Below, piece by piece: positions 20,008-28,919 of a stretch of 48,195 bases of DNA (position 1 is the first letter of the stretch; every line of letters begins with the position of its first letter). The notes under the pieces were generated by a model. That model was not told the origin of the DNA and made no database searches. It worked only from the letters and a program-made list of their open reading frames with translations. Position numbers and translations under genes: made by a program. Origin of the DNA: Mycolicibacterium komanii (lineage in GTDB: Bacteria; Actinomycetota; Actinomycetes; Mycobacteriales; Mycobacteriaceae); assembly GCF_001050035.1 (NCBI RefSeq), contig NZ_CVTA01000023.1, positions 1-48,195 of the forward strand, read 5' to 3'.

Positions 20008-20712
20008 ATGGCGGATTCGATACGTTCGGCGACAGCGCCGGTCGACGTGCGCCGGCTGGGGTCCGTCGAGTACGAGAACGCATGGCAGCTGCAGCGCACG
20101 ATCGCCGACCAGCGCGTGGCGGGCGGCCCGGACACGCTCCTGCTGCTCGAACACCCGCCGGTGTACACCGCGGGGCGGCGCACGCTCGCCGACGAGCGGC
20201 CGCGACCGGGCGTCGGCGCCACGCCCGTCATCGACACCGACCGCGGCGGGAAGATCACCTGGCACGGGCCGGGCCAGCTCGTCGGCTATCCGATCATCGG
20301 CCTGGCCGAACCGCTGGACGTCGTGAACTTCGTTCGCCGCCTCGAGGAGGCGCTGATCAAGGTGTGCTCCGACCTGGGCGTGCGGACCGGCCGGGTGCAG
20401 GGCCGTTCCGGCGTGTGGGTGCCTTCCGCGACGAGCCGCGAATCCGGTACCGACGGAACCGGTCCGGCCCGCAAGATCGCCGCGATCGGCATCCGGGTGT
20501 CGCGGGCGACGACGCTGCACGGGTTCGCGCTCAACTGCGACTGCGACCTGTCGGCGTATTCGGCGATCGTGCCGTGCGGAATCGCCGACGCCGGGGTCAC
20601 TTCGCTGACGGCTGAACTGGGGCGTCGCGTCGCGGTCGCCGACGTCGCCGACCAGGTGGCCGAGGCCGTGTGCGATGCGCTCGACGGCCGGCTGGTAGTA
20701 GCGTTGACGTAG
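20008..20712 (+). CDS. lipB: Octanoyl-[ACP]:protein N-octanoyltransferase LipB
   Basis: The 234-residue enzyme moves octanoate from acyl carrier protein to the lysine of lipoyl domains, the first step of lipoate assembly. The catalytic pair is visible: Cys190 in [13 protein letters not shown] and Lys156 in [11 protein letters not shown]. Also typical are [14 protein letters not shown] and [19 protein letters not shown] short insertion ([12 protein letters not shown]) precedes the Lys motif. The ATG at 20008 follows a TAGCGT box without a Shine-Dalgarno. Its TAG stop shares the final G with the lipA GTG. Confidence 0.96.
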   Translation: MADSIRSATAPVDVRRLGSVEYENAWQLQRTIADQRVAGGPDTLLLLEHPPVYTAGRRTLADERPRPGVGATPVIDTDRGGKITWHGPGQLVGYPIIGLAEPLDVVNFVRRLEEALIKVCSDLGVRTGRVQGRSGVWVPSATSRESGTDGTGPARKIAAIGIRVSRATTLHGFALNCDCDLSAYSAIVPCGIADAGVTSLTAELGRRVAVADVADQVAEAVCDALDGRLVVALT

Positions 20713-21674
20713 TGACTGTCGCTCCTGAAGGTAGGAAACTGCTGCGTCTCGAGGTCCGCAACGCCGAGACGCCGATCGAGCGCAAGCCGCCGTGGATCAA
20801 GACCCGCGCCCGGATGGGCCCGGAGTACCAGGAGCTCAAGGCGCTGGTGAAGCGCGAGGGTCTGCACACCGTCTGCGAAGAGGCCGGCTGCCCCAACATC
20901 TTCGAATGCTGGGAGGACCGCGAGGCCACCTTCCTGATCGGCGGTGAGCAGTGCACCCGTCGCTGCGACTTCTGCCAGATCGACACGGGCAAGCCCGCGG
21001 AGCTCGACCGCGACGAACCGCGCCGGGTAGCCGAGAGCGTGCAGGCGATGGGGTTGCGCTACTCGACGGTGACCGGTGTGGCCCGCGACGACCTGCCCGA
21101 CGGCGGCGCGTGGCTGTACGCCGAGACGGTCCGCGCGATCAAGGCACTCAACCCGAACACCGGCGTCGAGTTGCTGATCCCCGACTTCAACGGTGATCCG
21201 GACCTGCTGCGCCAGGTGTTCGACTCTCGCCCGGAAGTGTTGGCGCACAACGTCGAAACCGTTCCGCGGATCTTCAAGCGCATCCGGCCGGCGTTCCGCT
21301 ACGAGCGCAGCCTCGAGGTGCTGACCGCAGCGCGCGAGTACGGGTTGGTGACGAAGTCGAACCTGATCCTCGGCATGGGCGAGACGCCCGAGGAGGTGCG
21401 CGCCGCACTGACCGATCTGCACGACGCCGGCTGCGACATCGTCACCATCACCCAGTACTTGCGGCCGTCGGTGCGCCACCACCCCGTGGAGCGCTGGGTC
21501 CATCCCGACGAGTTCGTCGAGCACGAGCGGTTCGCGCAGGGTCTCGGCTTCGCCGGGGTACTGGCCGGACCGCTCGTTCGGTCGTCATATCGCGCGGGTC
21601 GGCTCTACGCGCAGGCCAAGGCGATTTCGGAAACGGGAGCCGCGACGGCGCCGACAACGGACTCCGTATCCTGA
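20712..21674 (+). CDS. lipA: Lipoyl synthase
   Basis: The 320-residue radical SAM enzyme inserts two sulfurs into octanoyl-lysine. The auxiliary cluster cysteines are Cys55, Cys60 and Cys66 ([12 protein letters not shown]). The radical SAM cluster is Cys81, Cys85 and Cys88 (CTRRCDFC). The conserved C-terminal RSSYRAG serine ligand is present. The GTG at 20712 overlaps the lipB stop by one base, so the two are translationally coupled. The start matches from memory the N-terminus of Rv2218 ([15 protein letters not shown]). The auxiliary cluster is consumed in catalysis and must be repaired by carriers such as ErpA, whose gene is also in this window. Confidence 0.97.
   Translation: MTVAPEGRKLLRLEVRNAETPIERKPPWIKTRARMGPEYQELKALVKREGLHTVCEEAGCPNIFECWEDREATFLIGGEQCTRRCDFCQIDTGKPAELDRDEPRRVAESVQAMGLRYSTVTGVARDDLPDGGAWLYAETVRAIKALNPNTGVELLIPDFNGDPDLLRQVFDSRPEVLAHNVETVPRIFKRIRPAFRYERSLEVLTAAREYGLVTKSNLILGMGETPEEVRAALTDLHDAGCDIVTITQYLRPSVRHHPVERWVHPDEFVEHERFAQGLGFAGVLAGPLVRSSYRAGRLYAQAKAISETGAATAPTTDSVS
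21667..21672 (+). promoter_or_regulatory. -10 box of a leaderless promoter for the DUF4191 gene
   Basis: TATCCT, six bases, ATG. Its last T is the first base of the lipA stop codon, another promoter that overlaps the preceding stop. Confidence 0.6.
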
Positions 21675-21678
21675 AGCA

Positions 21679-22431
21679 ATGGCGAAATCCCGCAATCCCG
21701 AGGCCCTGAAGGCCGCGAAGGCCGAGGCCAAGGCGGCCCGCAAGGCGGCGTCGAAAGAACGCCGCAGCCAGCTGTGGCAGGCGTTCAAGATGCAGCGCAA
21801 GGAGGACAAGCGCCTCCTGCCGTACATGATCGCCGCCTTCGTGCTGGTCGTCGCCGCCTCGGTGGCGCTCGGCATCTTCGCCGGCGGCCTCACCACCTAC
21901 CTGATGATCCCGCTGGGCATCGTGCTCGGCGCGCTGGTCGCGTTCATCATCTTCGGCCGGCGCGCGCAGAAGTCGGTGTACAGCAAGGCCGAGGGCCAGA
22001 CGGGCGCCGCGGCCTGGGCGCTGGACAACATGCGGGGCAAGTGGCGCGTGACGCCCGGTGTCGCAGCGACGGGCCACTTCGACGCGGTGCACCGCGTGAT
22101 CGGCAGGCCCGGTGTGATCTTCGTCGGTGAGGGTTCGCCGTCGCGCGTGCGGCCGCTGCTGGCGCAGGAGAAGAAGCGCACGGCTCGGCTGGTCGGCGAC
22201 ACCCCGATCTACGACGTCATCATCGGCAACGGCGAGGGCGAGGTGCCGCTGGCCAAGCTGGAACGCCACCTGAACAAGCTGCCGGCCAACATCACCGTCA
22301 AGCAGATGGACTCGCTCGAGTCGCGGCTGGCCGCGCTGGGCACGAAGGTGGGGCCCGCCGCGATGCCCAAGGGTCCGCTGCCGGCGCAGGCCAAGATGCG
22401 CGGCGTGCAGCGCACCGTCCGCCGCCGCTGA
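21679..22431 (+). CDS. DUF4191 membrane protein (Rv2219-like)
   Basis: The 250-residue protein has a basic, Ala/Lys-rich N-terminus (KSRNPEALKAAKAEAKAARK), the conserved SQLWQAFKMQRKEDKRLLPY, and two transmembrane helices (about 50-72 and 75-94). A soluble C-terminal domain of about 150 residues contains WALDNMRGKWRVTP, HFDAVHRVIGRPGVIFVGEG and RVRPLLAQEKKR. This is the DUF4191 family, next to lipA in all mycobacteria I can recall. Function is unknown; a membrane role tied to lipoylated enzymes is only a guess. Confidence 0.86.
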   Translation: MAKSRNPEALKAAKAEAKAARKAASKERRSQLWQAFKMQRKEDKRLLPYMIAAFVLVVAASVALGIFAGGLTTYLMIPLGIVLGALVAFIIFGRRAQKSVYSKAEGQTGAAAWALDNMRGKWRVTPGVAATGHFDAVHRVIGRPGVIFVGEGSPSRVRPLLAQEKKRTARLVGDTPIYDVIIGNGEGEVPLAKLERHLNKLPANITVKQMDSLESRLAALGTKVGPAAMPKGPLPAQAKMRGVQRTVRRR

Positions 22432-22489
22432 CGGCACCCGGCGCGCCGCCTTGCCGCCGCGCCGAACACTCCGCGATACTTCCCCGGCC

Positions 22490-24268
22490 ATGTGTACCGC
22501 CTGCGAATGGGCACCCCATTTCTCCCGCCGGACGGTACTGCGTGCAGGCGCGGTGGTCGTCGCCGCGGCGGCTGCAAGCGCATGCTCGGTGACGCCGAAG
22601 CCCGAGACGGGCACCGAGAAAGCGACCGCGGACTTCGTGTTCCGCAACGGCCCGATCCACACCGTCGCCGGACCGCAGCCCTGGGCGCAGGCGGTCGCGG
22701 TGCGCGGCAACGCCATCGCTCACGTCGGCGACGAGGCGGGCGCGATGGCGCTCGTCGGCCCCGACACCAGGGTCATCGATCTGCAGGGCCGGTTGCTGAT
22801 GCCCGGATTCGTCGAGGGTCACATCCACCCGTTCCTCGGCGCCTTCCTCACCTCGGGCGTCGATCTGCAACTGCCGACCGGAGCCGACGCACTCGCCGCG
22901 ATCGAGCGGTACGCGAAGGAGCACCCGACCGGGCCTGTGCGCGGATTCGGTTGGCGTGTCGACATGTTCGGCCCCGACGGACCCGACCGCGCCGACCTCG
23001 ATCGCGTGCTGCCCGACCGGCCGGGATTCTTCTTCGCCATCGACGGCCACAGCCTGTGGGCCAACAGCAAGGCGCTCGAGATAGCCGGTGTGCGCCGCGA
23101 CACCCCCGATCCGATCCCGGGGTTCAGCTACTACGTACGGGACGGCAACGGCGACCCGACCGGATACGTGCTCGAGGTGAACGCGGTCCTCGGTCTGGTC
23201 GACGCGATCGAGCCGATCTCCCCCGAAACCTTGGGACGCCTGCTCGAAACGTGGCTGCCGAAGGCGTCGGCGGCCGGCATCACGTCGGTCTTCGACGCCG
23301 GCGTGCCGCCGATCGGCGACGACCAGGGTGCGGTGATCGGCCTCTACACCGACATCGAGAAGCGCGGAGCCCTGCCGTTCCGGGTCGTGGCGTCCTACAG
23401 CGTGCGATCGGCGCCGGTGGACGACGCCGTGCAGAAGCTGACCGACATCCGCGACCGGTTCGCGACCGATCTGGTGCGTGTGGACGTCGTCAAGATCGTC
23501 GGCGACGGAACGCAGGGCGGCTACACCGCGTGGTTGATCGAGCCGTATGCCGACAGACCCGACTCCACCGGCGGATCGCCGTTCACCGAACAGCAGTGGC
23601 ACGAGCTCATCGGCCGCGTCGACGCCGCGGGCTACGACGTGCACGTCCACGCCTGCGGTGAGCGCACCGCCCGCGTCGCACTCGACGCGATCGAGCGGGC
23701 CGTCGCCGCCAATCCCCCGCGCGACCGCAGGCACGCCGTCGCGCACCTGGTGTACGTCGAGGACCCCGACGGCCGGCGCTTCGGCGAGCTCGGCGTCGTC
23801 GCGCAGTTCTCGGCCAACTGGATGTCCGCCGATCCCGACACGATCCAGAACATGGCCGCCCGCTACGGCACGCCTCGCAAAGATCTGATGTATCGCCCGC
23901 AGGACGTGCTGACGTCGGGCGGGCGTATCTCACTGGGTACGGATTGGCCTGCGGCGGGCTACTTTTCGACGTACAAGCCGCTCGACTCGATCCAGATCGG
24001 CGTGACCCGCCAGCTGATCGGCGAGCCGGACGCTCCGGTGTTGGCGCCCGCCGACCAACGGCTGACCGTCGCGGAGGCGGTGCACGCGAACACGATCGGC
24101 GCGGCCTACCAGCTCCGGATGGACGACAAGGTGGGCTCAGTCGAGGTCGGCAAGCTCGCCGATCTCATCGTTCTCAGCGAGAACATCTTCGAGGTCGACC
24201 CGCACGACATCCACCGGGCGGATGTGACGCTGACGATGATGAACGGCCAGATCCGCCACGAGGTCTGA
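22490..24268 (+). CDS. Exported YtcJ-type amidohydrolase with Tat signal
   Basis: The 592-residue protein has a twin-arginine signal (FSRRTVLRAGAVVVAAAAAS) ending at a lipobox-like ASAC with Cys32, so it may be a Tat-exported lipoprotein. The rest is an amidohydrolase_3 (YtcJ) metal-dependent hydrolase. Metal and catalytic residues are in EGHIHPFLG (HxH), VVKIVGDGTQGGY, DVHVHACGER, HAVAHLVY and SLGTDWPAAGYF. Family members cleave amides, N-formyl groups or other C-N bonds; the substrate here is unknown. A CxxC pair precedes the Tat motif. The ATG at 22490 is chosen because the signal begins there. From memory the gene is not at this locus in M. tuberculosis. Confidence 0.85.
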   Translation: MCTACEWAPHFSRRTVLRAGAVVVAAAAASACSVTPKPETGTEKATADFVFRNGPIHTVAGPQPWAQAVAVRGNAIAHVGDEAGAMALVGPDTRVIDLQGRLLMPGFVEGHIHPFLGAFLTSGVDLQLPTGADALAAIERYAKEHPTGPVRGFGWRVDMFGPDGPDRADLDRVLPDRPGFFFAIDGHSLWANSKALEIAGVRRDTPDPIPGFSYYVRDGNGDPTGYVLEVNAVLGLVDAIEPISPETLGRLLETWLPKASAAGITSVFDAGVPPIGDDQGAVIGLYTDIEKRGALPFRVVASYSVRSAPVDDAVQKLTDIRDRFATDLVRVDVVKIVGDGTQGGYTAWLIEPYADRPDSTGGSPFTEQQWHELIGRVDAAGYDVHVHACGERTARVALDAIERAVAANPPRDRRHAVAHLVYVEDPDGRRFGELGVVAQFSANWMSADPDTIQNMAARYGTPRKDLMYRPQDVLTSGGRISLGTDWPAAGYFSTYKPLDSIQIGVTRQLIGEPDAPVLAPADQRLTVAEAVHANTIGAAYQLRMDDKVGSVEVGKLADLIVLSENIFEVDPHDIHRADVTLTMMNGQIRHEV

Positions 24269-24280
24269 ACTCTCACCCGC

Positions 24281-24337
24281 CGAACGTGAGCTTGTGCTCG
24301 ACATCCGGGCGATATTTCGAACACACCTTCACGTTCG
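24281..24337. repeat. Long inverted repeat between convergent genes
   Basis: CGAACGTGA (24281-24289) and TCACGTTCG (24329-24337) are perfect 9-bp arms around 39 bases that contain a smaller hairpin (GAGC-TTGT-GCTC). It lies between the amidohydrolase and RDD genes, both of which end here. It may be a terminator or a copy of a dispersed mycobacterial repeat. Confidence 0.5.
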
Positions 24338-24351
24338 CGCCCCCGAGGGAC

Positions 24352-24834
24352 CTAGCGCCGGACCACCGCGGTGTTGGTGAAGCGGTCCTGGTAGCCGCGG
24401 AAGTCCTTGTCGGTGAACAACGCGGGGATGATGAAGAACACCAGCAGCCCGCGCACCGCGGCGCGGCCGACGCCCACGTGCTGGCGATGGTCGATCGACG
24501 CGACCCGCAAACCCAACGCCCATTGGCCTGGCGTGAACCCGTACAACCGCACCGAGATGATGCCGAGCACCAGCCACACCACCGCGATGGCCGTCGAACC
24601 CAGCGGCGAGTAGAGGAAGGCATCCTTGCTGATCAGGCCGAGGTTGACGGCAAGCCCGACGAGGCCGTAGGCGATGAACCAGTCGATCATCAGCGCGGCG
24701 ATGCGCCTGCCGAAGCGGGCGATCGATCCGGGGCCGGATTCCGGCAAACCCAGACGCTGACCGGGATAGTCATTGGGTCCGGCGTCGCTGGTCGGATCCG
24801 GTCCCGACAGCCAGGACCCCAGGGTGCGGGCCAT
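24352..24834 (-). CDS. RDD-family membrane protein
   Basis: The 160-residue protein has a soluble N-terminus (SWLSGPDPTSDAGPNDYPG), then the RDD domain GSIARFGRRIAALMIDWFIAY with the Arg/Asp pattern. Three hydrophobic helices follow (about 57-77, 86-105, 128-146), with TPGQWALGLRV between the second and third. The position next to glnA1 matches Rv2219A. RDD proteins are small membrane proteins, some linked to ion exchange; no specific role is claimed. The ATG at 24832-24834 has a TATCCT box seven bases upstream. Confidence 0.87.
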   Translation of the reverse strand: MARTLGSWLSGPDPTSDAGPNDYPGQRLGLPESGPGSIARFGRRIAALMIDWFIAYGLVGLAVNLGLISKDAFLYSPLGSTAIAVVWLVLGIISVRLYGFTPGQWALGLRVASIDHRQHVGVGRAAVRGLLVFFIIPALFTDKDFRGYQDRFTNTAVVRR

Positions 24835-24841
24835 ACACTGA

Positions 24842-24847
24842 AGGATA
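24842..24847 (-). promoter_or_regulatory. -10 box of a leaderless promoter for the RDD gene
   Basis: Minus-strand TATCCT, seven bases, ATG; no Shine-Dalgarno. It is divergent from the glnA1 promoter region. Confidence 0.6.
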
Positions 24848-24899
24848 TGGGACTCGAGGAAGTCCATCGGCCGCCGGTGACAGGCACTGACGTGATTGC

Positions 24900-24915
24900 G
24901 TAACTTCAGCGCAAC
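24900..24915 (+). promoter_or_regulatory. Putative GlnR box upstream of glnA1
   Basis: GTAAC, six bases, GCAAC fits the actinobacterial GlnR box gTnAC-N6-GaAAC and the M. smegmatis form AC-N9-AC (AC at 24903-24904 and 24914-24915). It ends seven bases before a TTGACG that could be the -35, a placement suited to activation under nitrogen limitation. Confidence 0.6.
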
Positions 24916-24921
24916 ATTCGG

Positions 24922-24953
24922 TTGACGACCGTGCAACATCGTGTCCTTAGCGT
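24922..24953 (+). promoter_or_regulatory. Candidate glnA1 promoter
   Basis: TTGACG (24922-24927) looks like a -35 and TAGCGT (24948-24953) like a -10, but the 20-base spacer is long. A leader of about 30 bases with a clear AAAGGAG would result. Confidence 0.35.
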
Positions 24954-24988
24954 CAACGCGCGAGTTACTGAATAAAGGAGAAAACTCA

Positions 24989-26425
24989 GTGGCAGAAAAG
25001 ACGGCCGACGACATCCTCAAGCTGATCAAGGACCAGGACGTCGAGTACGTCGACATCCGGTTCTGCGACCTGCCCGGAGTCGTTCAGCACTTCTCGATCC
25101 CGGCTTCGGCCTTCACCCAGGATGTCTTCGAGGACGGTCTGGCGTTCGACGGCTCGTCGGTCCGCGGCTTCCAGTCGATTCACGAATCCGACATGATGCT
25201 GCTCCCGGACCCCGCGACCGCACGCATCGACCCGTTCCGCGCCGCGAAGACGCTGAACGTGAACTTCTTCGTGCACGATCCGTTCACCCGCGAGGCCTAC
25301 TCGAGGGATCCCCGCAACGTCGCCCGCAAGGCGGAGAACTACCTGGCCAGCACGGGCATCGCCGATACGGCGTACTTCGGCGCCGAGGCCGAGTTCTATA
25401 TCTTCGACTCGGTGACGTTCGACTCCCGGATCAACGGCACCTTCTACGAGGTCGATTCCGAGTCCGGTTGGTGGAACACCGGTGAACCGGTCGAGGCCGA
25501 CGGCAGCGCCAACCGCGGCTACAAGGTCCGCCCGAAGGGTGGCTACTTCCCGGTGGCCCCCTACGACCACTACGTGGACCTGCGTGACCAGATGGCGACG
25601 AACCTGATCAACGCCGGCTTCACGCTCGAGCGCGGGCACCACGAGGTGGGCACCGCCGGGCAGGCCGAGATCAACTACAAGTTCAACACCCTGCTGCACG
25701 CGGCCGACGATGTGCTGCTGTTCAAGTACATCATCAAGAACACCGCATGGCAGGCCGGCAAGACCGTCACCTTCATGCCCAAGCCGCTGTTCGGGGACAA
25801 CGGCTCCGGTATGCACGCGCATCAGTCGCTGTGGAAGGACGGCCAGCCGCTGTTCCACGACGAGTCCGGGTACGCGGGCCTGTCGGACACCGCGCGCCAC
25901 TACATCGGCGGCATCCTGCACCATGCGCCGTCGCTGCTCGCGTTCACCAACCCGACGGTGAACTCCTACAAGCGCCTGGTGCCGGGCTACGAGGCCCCGA
26001 TCAACCTGGTGTACAGCCAGCGCAACCGCTCGGCGTGTGTCCGCATCCCGATCACCGGCAACAACCCGAAGGCCAAGCGCCTCGAGTTCCGCTGCCCCGA
26101 CAGCTCGGGCAACCCGTACCTGGCGTTCGCGGCGATGCTGATGGCAGGCATCGACGGCATCAAGAAGAAGATCGAGCCGCTGACGCCCGTGGACAAGGAC
26201 CTCTACGAGTTGCCGCCGGAGGAGGCCGCCAACATTCCGCAGGCGCCCACCTCGCTGTCGGCGGTCATCGACAAGCTCGAAGAGGACCACGATTACCTCA
26301 CCGAGGGTGGCGTGTTCACCGAGGACCTGATCGAGACCTGGATCTCGTACAAGCGCGAGAACGAGATCATGCCGATCCAGATCCGGCCTCACCCGTACGA
26401 GGTTGCGCTGTACTTCGACGTGTAA
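24989..26425 (+). CDS. glnA1: Glutamine synthetase type I (adenylylated form)
   Basis: The 478-residue enzyme makes glutamine from glutamate, ammonia and ATP. The N-terminal beta-grasp domain has [16 protein letters not shown] and [18 protein letters not shown]. The catalytic domain has [41 protein letters not shown] and NRSACVRIP. Tyr406 in [10 protein letters not shown] is the adenylylation site targeted by GlnE, encoded a few genes away. The GTG at 24989 has AAAGGAG eight bases upstream and gives the same length as I recall for Rv2220. The stop region carries a 9-bp direct repeat (GACGTGTAA, 26417 and 26430) and is followed by a strong hairpin. Confidence 0.97.
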   Translation: MAEKTADDILKLIKDQDVEYVDIRFCDLPGVVQHFSIPASAFTQDVFEDGLAFDGSSVRGFQSIHESDMMLLPDPATARIDPFRAAKTLNVNFFVHDPFTREAYSRDPRNVARKAENYLASTGIADTAYFGAEAEFYIFDSVTFDSRINGTFYEVDSESGWWNTGEPVEADGSANRGYKVRPKGGYFPVAPYDHYVDLRDQMATNLINAGFTLERGHHEVGTAGQAEINYKFNTLLHAADDVLLFKYIIKNTAWQAGKTVTFMPKPLFGDNGSGMHAHQSLWKDGQPLFHDESGYAGLSDTARHYIGGILHHAPSLLAFTNPTVNSYKRLVPGYEAPINLVYSQRNRSACVRIPITGNNPKAKRLEFRCPDSSGNPYLAFAAMLMAGIDGIKKKIEPLTPVDKDLYELPPEEAANIPQAPTSLSAVIDKLEEDHDYLTEGGVFTEDLIETWISYKRENEIMPIQIRPHPYEVALYFDV

Positions 26426-26451
26426 CCCAGACGTGTAAACAGCAGTCGACA

Positions 26452-26487
26452 CTTCGGGCCGGGCGGATCATTTCGCCCGGCCCGAAG
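26452..26487 (+). terminator. glnA1 terminator hairpin
   Basis: A perfect 14-bp stem (CTTCGGGCCGGGCG / CGCCCGGCCCGAAG) with an 8-base loop starts 27 bases after the glnA1 stop. There is no U-tract. It ends 12 bases before the doxX -10 box, insulating the two units. Confidence 0.85.
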
Positions 26488-26499
26488 CACGTCTGCAAG

Positions 26500-26505
26500 T
26501 AGGGT
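26500..26505 (+). promoter_or_regulatory. -10 box of a leaderless promoter for the DoxX gene
   Basis: TAGGGT, eight bases, ATG; the same hexamer and spacing as at pepB and gcvT. It would also serve the asparaginase gene. Confidence 0.6.
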
Positions 26506-26513
26506 CAACACGC

Positions 26514-27038
26514 ATGACGACCTTCGACGCACGCCTCTCCAGCTACTCGTCGCCGTTTCTGAGCCTGTTCCGGATCATCGCCGGAATTCTCTTCGCACTG
26601 CACGGATCGCAGAAGGTGTTCGGCTGGCCGGTGGCCGCCCCGATCCCGATCGAGGCGGGCTCGTGGCCGCTGTGGTGGGCCGGCCTGATCGAACTCGTTG
26701 CCGGCTTGTTGATCGCCGTCGGATTGTTCACCCGCATAGCGGCTTTCATCGCTTCGGGTGAGATGGCGGTGGCCTACTTCTGGCAGCACTGGCCTCCGCT
26801 CGAGGGCCCTCCGGCGAGCTTCTGGCCCATGGAGAACGGCGGCGAGGTCGTACTCCTGTACTGCTTCGGGTTCCTCGGAATCGCCGGGTTGGGCGCGGGC
26901 GCTTGGTCGGTCGACGCGCGGCGCGGTACGCGTTTCGGTGCGGGGGCGCCCGGCCGCGTGGTCAGCGGCACCGCGGCACCCGCCGGTTATGCCCAACCGG
27001 TTCGGCGCCGCGGTCTGCTCAGCCGTTTCCGGCGGTGA
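26514..27038 (+). CDS. DoxX-family membrane protein
   Basis: The 174-residue protein has the DoxX pattern of four helices: [20 protein letters not shown] (about 19-38), [39 protein letters not shown], and [21 protein letters not shown] basic cytoplasmic tail of about 45 residues ends GLLSRFRR. DoxX proteins are linked to redox or thiol homeostasis (for example with SodA and SseA in M. tuberculosis); the partner here is unknown. The asparaginase start is seven bases after its stop, so the two genes form an operon. It follows the glnA1 terminator. Confidence 0.85.
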   Translation: MTTFDARLSSYSSPFLSLFRIIAGILFALHGSQKVFGWPVAAPIPIEAGSWPLWWAGLIELVAGLLIAVGLFTRIAAFIASGEMAVAYFWQHWPPLEGPPASFWPMENGGEVVLLYCFGFLGIAGLGAGAWSVDARRGTRFGAGAPGRVVSGTAAPAGYAQPVRRRGLLSRFRR

Positions 27039-27045
27039 GGCGCGG

Positions 27046-28062
27046 ATGCGCAAAGGATTTGCGGCGGCAGCGATAGCGTTCGCGACGGTGACGAGCATGC
27101 TCGGCCCGTCGGCCTCCCCCGCCGGCGCCCAGAACGCCCGCCTCGTCGTCATCACCACCGGCGGCACGATCGCGACGAGCACCGATCCCAGCGGTGTGCG
27201 ACGTCCGACGGTCGGCGGCGCCGAGCTCGCCGCCGGGCTCGACGTCGAGATCGTCGACCTGATGAAGAAGGACAGCTCGCAGCTGACCCCCGCCGACTGG
27301 GATGCGATCGGGGCGGCCGCCAAGAACGCCGTGGCCAACGGCGCAGACGGCGTGGTCATCACGCACGGCACCGACACCATGGAGGACACCGCGATGTGGC
27401 TGGACGTCACCTACCGCGGTGGCCCGCCGATCGTGCTGACCGGAGCGCAGCGCTCCTCCGACGCGCCAGACGCCGACGGCCCGAAGAATCTGCGCGACGC
27501 GCTGACCGTCGCCGCCAGCCCCGCCGCCCGCGACCAGGGCGTGATGATCGCGTTCGACGGCACGGTATTTCAGGCTCTCGGCACCCGGAAGATGGACACC
27601 GCGAGCCTGTCGCCGTTCGCGGGCGCTCCGATCGGCACGGTCAGCGGCGACGCGTTCAACCTGACCCAGCCCGCGCGACGCCCGTTCATCGCCGAGGTGT
27701 CGGCGGCCAACGCCCCCAGGGTCGACATCGTGGCGGCCTATCCGGGCGACGGCCCCGGACCGATCGATTCCGCGGTTTCCTCCGGTGCCCGCGGAATCGT
27801 GGTGGAGGCCTTGGGATCCGGCAATGCCGGTGACGGCGTGGTCGACGCGGTTCGCCGGCACGCGCCCGCCGGGGTGGCGTTCGCGATCTCGACCCGTGTC
27901 CCGACCGGGCCCGTCGAGGCGGAGTACGGTCCCGGCGACGACATGGTCAAGGCCGGCGCGGTGATGGTGCCGAACCTGCGGCCCAGTCAGGCCCGGGTGC
28001 TGGTGATCGCCGCGCTCGCGGCGGGCCAACCGGTGGGCGACGTGATCGCCCGCTGGGGCTAG
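27046..28062 (+). CDS. Secreted L-asparaginase (type II)
   Basis: The 338-residue protein has a signal peptide ([20 protein letters not shown], likely cut after SPAGA at about residue 28). The asparaginase fold carries the two Thr centres in [12 protein letters not shown] and [13 protein letters not shown], the latter with the catalytic Thr-Asp pair. Also present are [20 protein letters not shown] and the [10 protein letters not shown] region. It should hydrolyse asparagine to aspartate and ammonia outside the cytoplasmic membrane. It lies downstream of glnA1, whose product captures ammonia. It ends in a TAG that shares a CTAG with the LLM gene on the other strand. Confidence 0.9.
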   Translation: MRKGFAAAAIAFATVTSMLGPSASPAGAQNARLVVITTGGTIATSTDPSGVRRPTVGGAELAAGLDVEIVDLMKKDSSQLTPADWDAIGAAAKNAVANGADGVVITHGTDTMEDTAMWLDVTYRGGPPIVLTGAQRSSDAPDADGPKNLRDALTVAASPAARDQGVMIAFDGTVFQALGTRKMDTASLSPFAGAPIGTVSGDAFNLTQPARRPFIAEVSAANAPRVDIVAAYPGDGPGPIDSAVSSGARGIVVEALGSGNAGDGVVDAVRRHAPAGVAFAISTRVPTGPVEAEYGPGDDMVKAGAVMVPNLRPSQARVLVIAALAAGQPVGDVIARWG

Positions 28063-28919
28063 CGGTCGAGCCCGAGGTCCTTGCGGAACCGTTTCATCCC
28101 GTCGATCTTCTCGGCGAGCGAGGCCTGCGGTCCGGCGTAGAACATCCACGGCATGGTGATGATGCCGGTGATGCCGCCGGCCTCCGCGCGGTCGAAGTGC
28201 TCGGGCGTGAAGGCGTCCGTCAGTGGGGTGAGCACCTCGAAACCGTCCATCGTCAAACCCTTTTCGGCCCGCAGCTCGCGCAGCTTGCCGATGCGTTCGA
28301 GCGCCCGATCGGTGGTGATCAGGTCGCCGATCCAGCCGTCGTGACGTGCCGCTCGGCGCAAGGCGATGTCCGAAAGGCCGCCCACGTACACCGGGATCGG
28401 CGGTGGCGTGGGCTCCATCTCCAGCTTCGGCGTCTGGTAGAACTCGCCGTCGAACTCCGTCCAGCCCGGCTTCCAGAGCTCCTTCATCAGCTCGAGCATC
28501 TCGTCGGTGCGCTTGCCGCGACGCGCGAACTGCTGTCCCATCAGTGTGAACTCTTCCTCGCACCAGCCCACCCCGATGCCGAGTTCGAGTCGCCCACCGG
28601 CCAATACGGCCGCCGTGCCGATCGCCTTGGCCGCCGAGTACGGGTCGCGCATCGCGGGCAGATACACCGTGGTGACGAACCGCGCCCGCGACGTCACGAG
28701 CGAAAGGCCGCCGATCAGCACCCACGGATCGGGCCAGTCGGTGAACGCCTCCCAGCGCCGCTTGCCGTCCTTGGTGTAGGGATACGGTGTCTTCAACGTC
28801 TCGAGGTTGACGACGTGGTCCGGGATGCCGAGGCCTTCGTAGCCGAGATCGTCGGCGGCCTTTGCGATTTCGACCACCTCGGTGGTGTCGAGAAACGCCA
28901 GGCTGACGTAGAACTTCAT
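28059..28919 (-). CDS. F420-dependent LLM-class oxidoreductase
   Basis: The 286-residue protein has a luciferase-like monooxygenase TIM barrel: [95 protein letters not shown]. The GIGVGW and GGxSxxALRRAARxxDGW patterns are those of mycobacterial F420-dependent enzymes (TIGR03619 type). Substrate is unknown. The ATG overlaps the thioesterase stop (ATGA), so the two are translationally coupled. Its stop shares CTAG with the asparaginase gene. Confidence 0.87.
   Translation of the reverse strand: MKFYVSLAFLDTTEVVEIAKAADDLGYEGLGIPDHVVNLETLKTPYPYTKDGKRRWEAFTDWPDPWVLIGGLSLVTSRARFVTTVYLPAMRDPYSAAKAIGTAAVLAGGRLELGIGVGWCEEEFTLMGQQFARRGKRTDEMLELMKELWKPGWTEFDGEFYQTPKLEMEPTPPPIPVYVGGLSDIALRRAARHDGWIGDLITTDRALERIGKLRELRAEKGLTMDGFEVLTPLTDAFTPEHFDRAEAGGITGIITMPWMFYAGPQASLAEKIDGMKRFRKDLGLDR

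Noticed and set aside
24986..26452. 488-codon open frame opposite glnA1
   Set aside because: Complete overlap with a highly conserved gene and no recognisable motifs.
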